Shown piece after piece: positions 42,872-50,997 of a DNA stretch of 64,000 nt. This DNA is from JADGNZ01 sp963715895. GTDB taxonomy: Bacteria; Acidobacteriota; Thermoanaerobaculia; Gp7-AA8. The translations under genes and the position numbers were made by a program. A model generated the notes under the pieces. It was not told the DNA's origin. It made no database searches and saw only the letters and a program-made list of their open reading frames with translations. The stretch is from assembly GCA_963715895.1 (NCBI GenBank), contig OY970284.1, forward strand, positions 1,364,001 to 1,428,000, given 5' to 3'. Each line of letters opens with the position of its first letter. Position 1 is the first letter of the stretch.

Positions 42872-44173
42872 TTACTTCGACAACGCCCGATCCACCTGCT
42901 CCATCACCCCTGCCGCCACGCGCCCGCTGACGGGGGCATCGACTCCGGCGCCGAGCGCTGGATCGACGACGGCGCAGGCGGCCAGCAGCTTCTGCGCATC
43001 GTTTCCGACGCCGCGGGTGCACACGGCTCCGCGCATGGTCAGCATGCGCGCGGCGATGCGTGTGAGCGCGCCGGCGTTCACGGGAGAGTACGGGCCGACG
43101 CGGCGCGTGACCGGGTCGACTTGATAGATGCCGAGGGCCATGGCGCGAACGATTTCGTCCCGGCCGGGCGTCTCGCCGATATCGATGGCGATCGGCGGCG
43201 CGGCCATGTTCGAAGCGAAACGCACCGAGGCCACCTTCCAGTACATCAGCACTGCCAGATCGCCGCGGGTGATCGCCTCGCTCTCGATGGCGCGGCGGAA
43301 CTGCGCCGGCATGTTGGCGTCGGCGTATTGCCGCTTGATCTCGTCGAGCCGCGTGGCGAATCGCCGGTCGCGTTTCGACAGACGCTCGTATCGGGCAATG
43401 GCAGCCTCGTAGCGGCCACGGTTGATGTCGATCTCCGCCAGCGCCTCCTGAACCTCGGTGCGGTCGACATCACCGCTGTTCAGGATTGGCTCGAGCTCGG
43501 TCCGGGCTTCGTCGAACTTGTGCTGTCCGACGAGTTTCTGCGCCAGGAGAATGCGCGCCGCGCTGGCGGAGGGATTGATCGCCAGTGCTTCGCGCAGAAG
43601 GCGTACCGCTTCGTCGTCGGGCGCTGCGGCCGCGGCGCTATAGAGCTGATCGAAGAGCGTCGCCCGCAGCTCGGCGATCCGTTCGGCAACGAAATCCGGC
43701 GCGTTCGGGCGGGAGGCAAGGTCGCGGTAGCGATCGTAGGCCTCGCGCGGCTGCTTCTCGGCGATGGCAATCTCGGCGGCGTAGACTTCGGCGGCGATGT
43801 AGTGCGGCCTCTTCCCGAGGATGCGCTCCACGATGGGCCGCGCGGCGTCGGTCTTTCCCTGGCGCAGTGCGATGGAGGCCTCGGCGAGTTGGGCCGGCGC
43901 ATAGCCAGGCTCCCTGGAGCGGATGTCCTCGAGACGCTTGCGCGCGGTCGTGTAATCGCCGCCGAGGATGGCGCCCCAGGCTTCGGCGAACCGCTTCGCA
44001 TTCGCCGGGGTGGGCTGGAGGTCGTATCCGATGCGCGGGTCGATGATGTACCGGTCATTGCCCTGTGGAGCAGGAACCACGATCGGCGCCGGTGCCGGCG
44101 CGCAGCTCGACAATCCGATTAAAAGGACGATTGCGAGCGTGGCGATCAGGAGAATTGTCGATTTCTTTGTCAC
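42872..44173 (-). CDS. TPR-containing lipoprotein
   Basis: 433 residues. Lipoprotein signal with box LSSC (about residue 24). Residues about 55-290 hold tetratricopeptide-like helix pairs (AEAWGAILGGDYTTARKRLEDI, EAIIRGK..-like IALRQGKTDAARPIVERILG, LREALAINPSASAARILLA). The C-terminal third is an unfamiliar domain. Envelope-anchored scaffold of unknown partner. Its ATG overlaps the miaA stop (ATGA). Confidence 0.85.
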   Translation of the reverse strand: MTKKSTILLIATLAIVLLIGLSSCAPAPAPIVVPAPQGNDRYIIDPRIGYDLQPTPANAKRFAEAWGAILGGDYTTARKRLEDIRSREPGYAPAQLAEASIALRQGKTDAARPIVERILGKRPHYIAAEVYAAEIAIAEKQPREAYDRYRDLASRPNAPDFVAERIAELRATLFDQLYSAAAAAPDDEAVRLLREALAINPSASAARILLAQKLVGQHKFDEARTELEPILNSGDVDRTEVQEALAEIDINRGRYEAAIARYERLSKRDRRFATRLDEIKRQYADANMPAQFRRAIESEAITRGDLAVLMYWKVASVRFASNMAAPPIAIDIGETPGRDEIVRAMALGIYQVDPVTRRVGPYSPVNAGALTRIAARMLTMRGAVCTRGVGNDAQKLLAACAVVDPALGAGVDAPVSGRVAAGVMEQVDRALSK

Positions 44174-45087
44174 TTCAGTCCCTTTAGCAGCCGCATTGCC
44201 GCCGCGAACGTATCGTCAACCGCCGAAACATCGATCCATTGCACGTTGCGCTCCGACCGCAGCCAGGTCATCTGCCGCTTGGCATACGCCCGGGTCCGGC
44301 GCTTTGTTTCGACGATCGCGGTATCGACGATCGTTTCTCCCGTCACCACGGCCATCGCCTCGGCATATCCGATCGCGCCGAACGGCCGTGAGGTGCGCGG
44401 ATATTTCGCCAGCAACTCGCGCGTTTCGTCGACGAGTCCGGCGGCGTACATCGCATCGACGCGCTGTTCGAGACGTTCCACGAGACGGCTGCGCTCCAGC
44501 GTCAATCCGATCTTCGTCGCCGCCATCTCTTCCGCCGCCCCGGCCGTGGGACGTTCCCACTCCGAAATCGGTCTGCCGCTCAGCAGCCACACTTCGAGTG
44601 CGCGCTCGACGCGATGCCGGTCCGCGGGGGCAATTCTTCCACCACTGGCCGGATCGATTTTCGATAGCCAGCGATGCAGCCAGACGTTCCCCCGAGGCCG
44701 GCCGGCAAGGTGGCGGATGCGCGCCCGCAGACCCTCATCGCGGCCGGGCATCTCCGGCAGCCCGTGAAGCAGCGCCCGGAGATAGAAGAACGTCCCGCCG
44801 GCGAGGATGGGTACCCGGCCTCGCGACGTGATCTCCCGGCACGTCTCACGCGCCAGACGCGCGTAGCCGGCAGCATTGAAATCGACATCCGCGTCGATGA
44901 TGTCAAAGAGATGATGCGGAACCCTGGCGCGCACCTCGGCGGATGGTTTCGCGCTGCCGATGTCGAAGCCGCGATAGATCTGCACCGAATCGTAATTCAC
45001 GATCTCCCCGCCGACCGCTTCCGCGATGCGCAGCGCCAGATCGGATTTGCCCGTGCCGGTCGGACCGGCGATGACGATAGGCAACAC
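44170..45087 (-). CDS. miaA: tRNA dimethylallyltransferase
   Basis: 305 residues, normal length. Walker A GPTGTGKSDLAL, then NYDSVQIYRGFDIGSAKPS, VPHHLFDIID, ILAGGTFFYLRALLHGLP, DRHRVERALEVWLLSGRPIS, FGAIGYAEAMAVVTGE and TRAYAKRQMTWLR. Adds a dimethylallyl group to A37 of tRNAs reading UNN codons. Confidence 0.97.
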   Translation of the reverse strand: MLPIVIAGPTGTGKSDLALRIAEAVGGEIVNYDSVQIYRGFDIGSAKPSAEVRARVPHHLFDIIDADVDFNAAGYARLARETCREITSRGRVPILAGGTFFYLRALLHGLPEMPGRDEGLRARIRHLAGRPRGNVWLHRWLSKIDPASGGRIAPADRHRVERALEVWLLSGRPISEWERPTAGAAEEMAATKIGLTLERSRLVERLEQRVDAMYAAGLVDETRELLAKYPRTSRPFGAIGYAEAMAVVTGETIVDTAIVETKRRTRAYAKRQMTWLRSERNVQWIDVSAVDDTFAAAMRLLKGLK

Positions 45088-45100
45088 GGGCGATGCCGGC

Positions 45101-45430
45101 CTACCTCTTCCGCACGCGCGTCATGTGCGTGATCTCATCCTCGCGGCTCAGGACGCTGCGAAGATGCTGGCGGCAGTAGATCGCGCCGTGATCGATCGGC
45201 GTCCGGCAGACGATGCAACGGTTCTTATTGACTGCTTTCGCGCCGCGTTCGAGAAGGCGGAGGACGATGCCCGCGGCGACCAGCAGCCCGCCGAGAACCA
45301 GCGCCTTCTGCAACATGGCAGGCGCGAAAAAGTCGACGAACGGCGCATCCTCGAAGGTCTGCTGCAGCACATACATCGCCACCACCAGAAGGATGATCCA
45401 GAGGCCGAGTCGCAGAACTGTTGATGACAT
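45101..45430 (-). CDS. Small membrane protein with zinc-ribbon-like tail
   Basis: 109 residues. Two membrane helices (about 7-22 and 43-61), then NRCIVCRTPIDHGAIYCRQHL, a CxxC...CxxH arrangement that may bind zinc, and a basic end. No family recognised. Lies between comEC and miaA on the same strand with short spacers. Confidence 0.75.
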   Translation of the reverse strand: MSSTVLRLGLWIILLVVAMYVLQQTFEDAPFVDFFAPAMLQKALVLGGLLVAAGIVLRLLERGAKAVNKNRCIVCRTPIDHGAIYCRQHLRSVLSREDEITHMTRVRKR

Positions 45431-45454
45431 GAGCGAAAATTCACTGTAGGACGC

Positions 45455-47644
45455 TCACCGGGGAGTGTCAAATTGTTGATGCACAACGATGTGGGCTCGA
45501 AGGAAGTCGACGTCGATCGTGCCATTCCGATCAGTCCGCCAGGTGTGGATGCCTCGCGATCGAAGCGATTCGATGACGCTGGGGTGCGGATGGCCAAAGG
45601 TGTTGTGCAATCCGCATGAGATCAGCGCCATCCGCGGGCGCACGGCGTCCAGAAGCGCGGGCGTCGATGAGGTACGGCTTCCGTGATGTCCGACCTTGAG
45701 CACGTCGGCGCGGATATCGCGCTCCGCGAGCATCTCCTCGGCATCCCGTTCCACATCGCCCGTCAGGAGCGCCGTCCAGCGGCCGATACCGGCGCGCAGC
45801 ACGACCGAGCTGTTATTTTCCGGTGAGTGCTTGAACGTTCGGTCAGCGACAAAGGCGTGGAGTGACATCGCTCCGACGGTCAACACGTCGCCGTCACGGA
45901 CAAGGTGAATCGGAATCGCCCGAACCGAACAGGCCTCGAGCAGACGCTGCGCGCAGTCACCGCGGAAGCGTCGCGGTGACACCCAGAGGCTGCCGACGTC
46001 GAGATTGTCGAGGACGGCCGGCAGACCGCCGCAGTGGTCCGGATGCACGTGCGTCAGAACGGCGACGTCGATGTGGCGCACGCCGCGGTCGACCAGCATC
46101 GGCAACAACTCCGTCTCGCCGAAATGGGCATCGCCGAGCCGGCCGCCGGCATCGACGAGAACGACGTGCTTCGGCGACCGGAGAAGGAGCGCGTCGCCCT
46201 GGCCGACGTCGAGCATCGTCAGACGCGGTGTGGCGACGTCGCTCCTGCCGACGATCAACGCCGCGATCAGAGGAATCGACAGGGCTGCGAAAATCGCGGC
46301 TGAACGGACGCGCCCGCGCAGCAGCGCGACCGCCAGCATCGCCAGCGTGTAACCAATCACGATGGCCGCCGGCGGCGGCGCGGCAAAGAAACCCCACATC
46401 GGCGCCGCGGCCGCGTTCACGAGCGTACAGACCTTGTGAAGCCAGCCGACGACGTCGAGCAGCGGCACGCACGGAAAGACGCAGACGGTCACAGACGTCA
46501 GCAACATGGCGAAGACGATCGGCGTCAGCAGCATCGTCATCAGCGATCCGCCGAGCGCGTACTGGTGAAAGTGGAAGAGCGTGAGAGGCGTGATCGACAT
46601 CTCCGCCGACGCCGCATACGCCAGCAAACGTGCGCGGCCGGCCGCCAGTGCCTTCCCGGCGAAGAGGAGTGCGCCAGCGCCGGCATAAGTCAGGTGAAAC
46701 GCTGGCTCGACAAGGTCATGTGGAGCGATGACCAGCCGCAGCAGCGCGGCGACGCACCAGAGGTTCCCGAGCGTCGTCGGCCGGCGCAGGATGCGCGAGA
46801 TCGCGTAGAGACCGATGCCGATGCTCGCACGCGACACCGACGCGGTCGAGCCGATGAACAGAGGCGCGCCGATGGAGAAAAGGAGCAGCGACCAGTCGCT
46901 CGCCCGCGGCGCGTGTAGCCAGCGCAGAGCGAGCGCGATCAGCGCCGCCGCGAAGGCGATCTGCAGGCCGGAGAAAACGAGCAGGTGGTATGTCCCGCCG
47001 CGTTTGTAACTGTCGCGAACGTCGTCGGTCAGCCGCTCACCCCGGCCGAGGACCAGCGCTTCGACGAGCGCGACCTCGGTGGGACGAGAGGAGGCCAAGG
47101 GACGAAGGCGATTGGCAAGCATGCGATTCCAGGCCGCCGGAGTGAACGGGTTGAGCGATCCTTCATAGGAGATCAACCGCGGCGATTTGACCGTCAGCAC
47201 CACGTCGCCGCGCTCGCTCCGGCGAAGAAATCCCTCCGCGCGGATCGAACGCTCCATCGCGATCGTTTGCGGCGTGAACCGCGTGTAGATCATCAGCGGC
47301 CTGTCGATGACGACACCGTCGACGGCGAAGCGCGGAGAGCGAAGGAGATGCGCCTCGCCGTGTACCGACCAATCGCGATCGATCGGCGCGACGACCGTAA
47401 CGAACCGGTCGGCAATCAGCGGCGTCACGGCGCGCTCGTCGGCTGCGTTTCGCGCATTCGCCAGCGACGCCGCGCAAACTCCGCCCGCGAGCGCGAGGCA
47501 GATCATGGCCATGCGCGGCTTTCGAATCGCGATGAGCAGCACCGCTACGGCGGCGAATCCGATGGCCTCGGCGTACGAATGCCCGAGGGCCAGACCGGCG
47601 GCGTAGGCGATCAGCGGGAGTGCGGCGGGAACGTCACTGCGCAC
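45455..47644 (-). CDS. comEC: ComEC/Rec2 DNA-uptake channel
   Basis: 729 residues: an N-terminal DUF4131-like part (about 50-200), a Competence-domain membrane channel (about 220-480; LALVEALVLGRGERLTDDVRDSYKRGGTYHLLVFSGLQ), and a C-terminal metallo-beta-lactamase domain with intact LTHVHPDHCGG, TGDVERDAEE and KVGHHGSRTSS. Imports single-stranded DNA across the inner membrane during transformation. Start overlaps the rlmD 3' end by 11 bp. Type IV pilus genes at 57902-64000 could be functional partners. Confidence 0.94.
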   Translation of the reverse strand: MRSDVPAALPLIAYAAGLALGHSYAEAIGFAAVAVLLIAIRKPRMAMICLALAGGVCAASLANARNAADERAVTPLIADRFVTVVAPIDRDWSVHGEAHLLRSPRFAVDGVVIDRPLMIYTRFTPQTIAMERSIRAEGFLRRSERGDVVLTVKSPRLISYEGSLNPFTPAAWNRMLANRLRPLASSRPTEVALVEALVLGRGERLTDDVRDSYKRGGTYHLLVFSGLQIAFAAALIALALRWLHAPRASDWSLLLFSIGAPLFIGSTASVSRASIGIGLYAISRILRRPTTLGNLWCVAALLRLVIAPHDLVEPAFHLTYAGAGALLFAGKALAAGRARLLAYAASAEMSITPLTLFHFHQYALGGSLMTMLLTPIVFAMLLTSVTVCVFPCVPLLDVVGWLHKVCTLVNAAAAPMWGFFAAPPPAAIVIGYTLAMLAVALLRGRVRSAAIFAALSIPLIAALIVGRSDVATPRLTMLDVGQGDALLLRSPKHVVLVDAGGRLGDAHFGETELLPMLVDRGVRHIDVAVLTHVHPDHCGGLPAVLDNLDVGSLWVSPRRFRGDCAQRLLEACSVRAIPIHLVRDGDVLTVGAMSLHAFVADRTFKHSPENNSSVVLRAGIGRWTALLTGDVERDAEEMLAERDIRADVLKVGHHGSRTSSTPALLDAVRPRMALISCGLHNTFGHPHPSVIESLRSRGIHTWRTDRNGTIDVDFLRAHIVVHQQFDTPR

Positions 47645-48788
47645 GCTCGAACGAAGCGAGCGTTTCCACGTGATGTGTATTGGGGAAAAGGTCGAGCAGG
47701 TCGAGCGAAGCGAGCCGCCAACCAGACGCGATCAGCCGGCTCGCGTCACGCGCAAACGTTACCGGATCACACGCCAGGAAGCAAACCATCTCCTTGGCGC
47801 GCGTGGCGATGGCGTCGATAACGTTGCGCCGTGCTCCGCTCCGCGGCGGATCGAGGAACACGAAGTCGGCCCGCGGCATCCGCTCCACCCACCACTCCAC
47901 CGGCGCATGAACGAGCGTCACGTTGTCCGGCACGTTCCGTTTCGCACATTCGTGCGCTGCTTCCGCCCCTTCGACCGCGGTCACCCGTTCGAAGATCTCC
48001 GCCAGAGGCCGGCTGAAGAAGCCGACGCCGGAGTAGAGGTCGATGGCGGTTCTGCGGGTGTCGGGAATCGGGGGTCGGGAGTCGGAGCCAATCGCTGCTC
48101 CTGCGTTCTCCGACTCCCGACCCCCGACTCCCGACACCCTCGTCGCCAACTTCATCACCAGCTCCTGCATCGTGACCAGCAGGTGCCGATTGACCTGAAA
48201 GAACGCGTCGGTCGTGACGTGGAAGCCGTCGATGGTCATCTCGCCTTCCCTCACGAGCTTCCCGCCGACCTCCCAGGTCTCGCCATCGCGCGGCTCCTCG
48301 CGCGTCCGCAGCCCAACCACTTCGCACTCCGGCGGAAGTTGCACCACGTCATTCGTCCGCATCGCGTAAAAGCCGACCTTCCCGCCGCCGCCATGCAGCC
48401 GGCTCCGCAGCCGGTAGTTCAGCGGCGACGGATGAATGGCGATCGGAGGCAACGTGGCGGGATCGATCTTCCCGATGCGCCGCAGAGACTCGGTGAGGAT
48501 CCGCTGTTTTGCTTCGAGCTGCCTGTCGAGCCGCAGCGCCGTCCAATCGCAGCCGCCGCACTCGTTCGCTACAGGGCAAGTCACAGCCCGCCGGAACGGG
48601 CTCGGCTCGATGAGGCGGACCAGATCGGCGTGCGCAAAGCCCTTCTTCACCTCCAGCAGCCGCACCACTGCGATGTCGCCTGGGTAGACGTTCGTGGCGA
48701 AGACCGGAAAGCCGTCCACGCGTGCAATCGCCGCTCCGCCCGCAACGAGCTCCGTGGGCGTGATCGTGATCTCATCGCCGGCGCGCAT
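47634..48788 (-). CDS. rlmD: 23S rRNA (uracil-5-)-methyltransferase RlmD/RumA-type, with an in-frame repeat insertion
   Basis: 384 residues. TRAM domain (about 1-60), iron-sulfur Cys cluster CPVANECGGCDW, RLRSRLHGGGGKVGFY, FFQVN, SAM-binding AIDLYSGVGFFSRPLAE, FLDPPRSGARR and catalytic Cys in LACDPVTFARD. Methylates C5 of uracil in 23S rRNA. Between about residues 217 and 245, where relatives have a short linker before the SAM domain, the protein reads RVSGVGGRESENAGAAIGSD then SRPPIPDTRR. This is the direct translation of a 32-bp inverted repeat pair (48056-48139). Confidence 0.88.
   Translation of the reverse strand: MRAGDEITITPTELVAGGAAIARVDGFPVFATNVYPGDIAVVRLLEVKKGFAHADLVRLIEPSPFRRAVTCPVANECGGCDWTALRLDRQLEAKQRILTESLRRIGKIDPATLPPIAIHPSPLNYRLRSRLHGGGGKVGFYAMRTNDVVQLPPECEVVGLRTREEPRDGETWEVGGKLVREGEMTIDGFHVTTDAFFQVNRHLLVTMQELVMKLATRVSGVGGRESENAGAAIGSDSRPPIPDTRRTAIDLYSGVGFFSRPLAEIFERVTAVEGAEAAHECAKRNVPDNVTLVHAPVEWWVERMPRADFVFLDPPRSGARRNVIDAIATRAKEMVCFLACDPVTFARDASRLIASGWRLASLDLLDLFPNTHHVETLASFERAQ
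48056..48139. repeat. Palindromic heptad-repeat hairpin inside rlmD (GGGAGTC dialect)
   Basis: Left arm 48056-48087 and right arm 48108-48139 pair at 31 of 32 positions around a 20-nt loop. Arms are GGGTG followed by TCGGGAA, TCGGGGG, TCGGGAG, TCGGAG. Total length 84 nt, a multiple of three, so the frame is preserved. Confidence 0.9.
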
Positions 48789-48960
48789 GGTGTCGAGGAT
48801 GTCATGAAAGTCGCTCGCGTAGAATCGCCTCGCTCGATGCGACGCGTTCGTCCTGCCACGCTGGCCGGCCTGGCTGTCGCCCTTCTCGCCTTCCTACGCT
48901 GGCTCCGCGAGCCCGGCATCAAACAGGCGCTCATCTTCGGCGCGGCCTTCGAACACGCGT

Positions 48961-48977
48961 GATATCATTTTGATATC
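48961..48977. promoter_or_regulatory. Operator palindrome of the first FitA-like antitoxin
   Basis: GATATCA-TTT-TGATATC, perfect 7-bp arms, ending at the base before the antitoxin ATG (48978). A degraded copy (CTATCATTTTGCGATC) sits at 49651-49666 directly before the antitoxin remnant at 49667. Confidence 0.65.
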
Positions 48978-49211
48978 ATGGATGTCCTGATACGTGATCT
49001 CGATGAGAAGACGGTCAAAGCGCTGAAGAAGCGCGCCAGCAACAGCAAGCGTTCGCTGCAGGCCGAGTTGAAGACGATTCTGCAGGACGCCGCGTCTGAT
49101 GATTGGCAGGAAACCTGGGCCGCCGCCGATCGAATTTTCGAGGAGTTGCGCCGGAGCGGACAGAAGTTCTCCGATACGACCGCGCTATTGCGAGAGGATC
49201 GGGATCGTTGA
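48978..49211 (+). CDS. FitA-like ribbon-helix-helix antitoxin 1
   Basis: 77 residues. N-terminal ribbon-helix-helix MDVLIRDLDEKTVKALKKRA then SNSKRSLQAELKTIL. The C-terminal toxin-binding end is QKFSDTTALLREDRDR. The stop overlaps the TTG start of the PIN toxin (TTGA). Confidence 0.88.
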   Translation: MDVLIRDLDEKTVKALKKRASNSKRSLQAELKTILQDAASDDWQETWAAADRIFEELRRSGQKFSDTTALLREDRDR

Positions 49212-49633
49212 CGCTCTGGGTCGTCGATGCCAGCGTAGTCATCAAGTGGTACGTTCCGGAAGGTGACCTCGCCGCCGCGCAGGCGCTGCGCGCGCCGGGC
49301 GTGAGGTTGGCTGTTCCTGATCTGCTATTTGTGGAGTCGTCCAACATTCTCTGGAAGCTCGTCAGGCGGGGAGAAATGCAGTCGGCACATGCGAGCGAGA
49401 TCATCGAGAAGATCGTGGCATCGCCATTCATCACGTACACCAACGAGAGCCTTGCCCGGGACGCGATTGATCTCGCAATGGCAACCGGCGTGAGCGCGTA
49501 CGAAGCCTCGTATGTTGCTCTTGCAGTACGCCTTAACGTTCGCTGCATCACCGCCGACCGAAAGCTCGTCCGAAAGTTAGCCGGCACACCGGCCGGCGAT
49601 CATGTCAGCTTGCTCGCCGACTACGTCCACTGA
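49208..49633 (+). CDS. VapC-like PIN-domain toxin 1
   Basis: 141 residues with TTG start overlapping the antitoxin stop. PIN residues: VVDASVVIKWY (Asp), LLFVESSNILWK (Glu), SAYEASYVALA (Glu where most relatives, including toxin 2, have Asp) and CITADRKL (Asp). Ends GDHVSLLADYVH, like toxin 2. An endoribonuclease toxin; the Asp-to-Glu change may weaken it. Confidence 0.88.
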   Translation: MTLWVVDASVVIKWYVPEGDLAAAQALRAPGVRLAVPDLLFVESSNILWKLVRRGEMQSAHASEIIEKIVASPFITYTNESLARDAIDLAMATGVSAYEASYVALAVRLNVRCITADRKLVRKLAGTPAGDHVSLLADYVH

Positions 49634-49666
49634 CTCCGTGCGCGGCTTTGCTATCATTTTGCGATC

Positions 49667-49711
49667 ATGAACGTGCTGATTCGGGATCTCAGAGAGGAAC
49701 GTGAACGTTGA
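49667..49711 (+). pseudogene. Deletion remnant of a third FitA-like antitoxin
   Basis: A 14-codon frame, MNVLIRDLREERER, then stop. Its first eight residues equal the antitoxin N-terminus (MDVLIRDL/MNILIEDL) and its last six equal the C-terminus (REDRDR/REDRER). The middle (about 60 codons) is missing. It keeps the degraded operator in front, and its TGA overlaps the TTG start of antitoxin 2. Confidence 0.65.
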
Positions 49712-49947
49712 ATATCCTGATCGAAGATCTCGACGAGAAGACCGTGGAGAAGCTAAAGAGCCAAGCGGCCGACAAGAAGCGTTCGCTGCAGGCGGATTTG
49801 AAAGTCATCATCGAGGAGACGGTGGAGCAGCGTGAGCGCTGGAAGGTTTGGCGCGAGCGCACTCGCCGAATCGCTGAGAAAATCACCCAGAGCGGACAGA
49901 CCTTCCCGAACACGACTCAATTGTTACGAGAGGATCGCGAGCGCTGA
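49708..49947 (+). CDS. FitA-like ribbon-helix-helix antitoxin 2
   Basis: 79 residues from TTG 49708 (in-frame beginning MNILIEDLDEKTVEKLKSQA). Ends QTFPNTTQLLREDRER. About half identical to antitoxin 1 over its length. The TTG start overlaps the remnant's stop. Its own stop overlaps the toxin ATG (TGATG). Confidence 0.87.
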   Translation: MNILIEDLDEKTVEKLKSQAADKKRSLQADLKVIIEETVEQRERWKVWRERTRRIAEKITQSGQTFPNTTQLLREDRER

Positions 49948-50375
49948 TGGTGCAGGTCATCGACGCAAGTGTCGTGATCAAGTGGTACGTCAAGGAGAGC
50001 GACTCAGACGCAGCAACCGCGCTGCTCGATGCCGAGGAGAGCTTTCTGGCGCCAGATCTGCTCTTTGCTGAATGCGCAAGTATTCTCGCGAAGCTGGTAC
50101 GGCGCGGCACGATGACAGAGTCAAACGCTCTGGAAATCGTCATGGCGATCATGGACGGGCCGTTCACGACAGTGACAAATGCCCAGATTGCAGACGATTC
50201 GCTCAGGATTGCGCTTAGCAGCACAACGGGCGTCTCGCCATACGATGCCTCATATGTCGCGCTTGCAATGCTCTTCAATACGCACTGCGTCACGGCGGAT
50301 CGTAAGCTGGTCGAAAGACTTCGAGGCATGCCTGCTGGCGATCACGTAACCCTCCTCGCCAACTACGTCCACTGA
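49947..50375 (+). CDS. VapC-like PIN-domain toxin 2
   Basis: 142 residues. PIN residues intact: VIDASVVIKWY, LLFAECASILAK (Glu), SPYDASYVALA (Asp) and CVTADRKL (Asp). Clearly a paralogue of toxin 1 (same ends, PAGDHVTLLANYVH). Part of a tandem duplication of the whole module. Confidence 0.9.
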   Translation: MVQVIDASVVIKWYVKESDSDAATALLDAEESFLAPDLLFAECASILAKLVRRGTMTESNALEIVMAIMDGPFTTVTNAQIADDSLRIALSSTTGVSPYDASYVALAMLFNTHCVTADRKLVERLRGMPAGDHVTLLANYVH

Positions 50376-50378
50376 CCC

Positions 50379-50981
50379 TCACTCCTCCTCGTGCTCGTCG
50401 ATCGGCGGTGGTTCGGGCATATCGACGGCGGCTTCGAGTGGCAGGCGGTCCGGGCGGGGGGGCATCGGGCCGCCGAAGTTCTTGCGGTGTTTCTCCAGGC
50501 GCTTGAAGAGGTGGTGCAGGTCGTAGGTCAGGCGCAGGACGGTGCGGCGCAATTTGTACTTGACGCGTTTGAAGGCCTCGAGATCGTCGCCCCGCAGCGT
50601 GGGGAGGAAGGACTGGATCTCGGCGATACGTTTGCGCACCTTGTCGAGATCCTTGTCCTGCACGTTTACGAAAAGCTCTTCTCCGTTGATCAGCATCGGT
50701 TCGGTGCCGGTCATCTGATCGTCGAACCAGTGCCAGAGCTGAATCAGGTCGATGCGCCGGCCCTTGGAGAGGAACCTCGTCTCCAGCAGGTCCTGCCGGA
50801 AGTAGCCGAGGAGCTTGCGGTCGTCGGCGTGATTGAACTCGTCGTCCGTCAGATTGCGGGTGTTCCAGACGCCATAGCGAATGATGTCGTTACGCGTGCT
50901 CCGGAGCTGGCGGAGCGTCTCATCGAGAACCTTGAATGGCATTTGCGCGAGCGTTTGCGGCTCGAGTTGGGTTAAGGACAT
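50379..50981 (-). CDS. Hypothetical protein
   Basis: 200 residues, mostly helical and charged: VLDETLRQLRSTRNDIIRYGVWNTRNLTDDEFNHADDRKLLGYFRQ, then RKRIAEIQSFLPTLRGDDLEAFKRVKYKLRRTVLRLTYDLHHLFKRLEKHRKNFGG, and a Pro/Glu-rich tail (PEPPPIDEHEEE). No signal peptide or membrane segment. Family not recognised. It ends 3 bp after the toxin 2 stop, convergent. Confidence 0.7.
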   Translation of the reverse strand: MSLTQLEPQTLAQMPFKVLDETLRQLRSTRNDIIRYGVWNTRNLTDDEFNHADDRKLLGYFRQDLLETRFLSKGRRIDLIQLWHWFDDQMTGTEPMLINGEELFVNVQDKDLDKVRKRIAEIQSFLPTLRGDDLEAFKRVKYKLRRTVLRLTYDLHHLFKRLEKHRKNFGGPMPPRPDRLPLEAAVDMPEPPPIDEHEEE

Positions 50982-50997
50982 ACGCTTGAAGAATACC

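Noticed and set aside
48838..48963. 41-codon plus-strand frame with a hydrophobic middle, between rlmD and the antitoxin
   Set aside because: No ribosome site, no recognisable family, and it overlaps the likely rlmD promoter region and the antitoxin operator.
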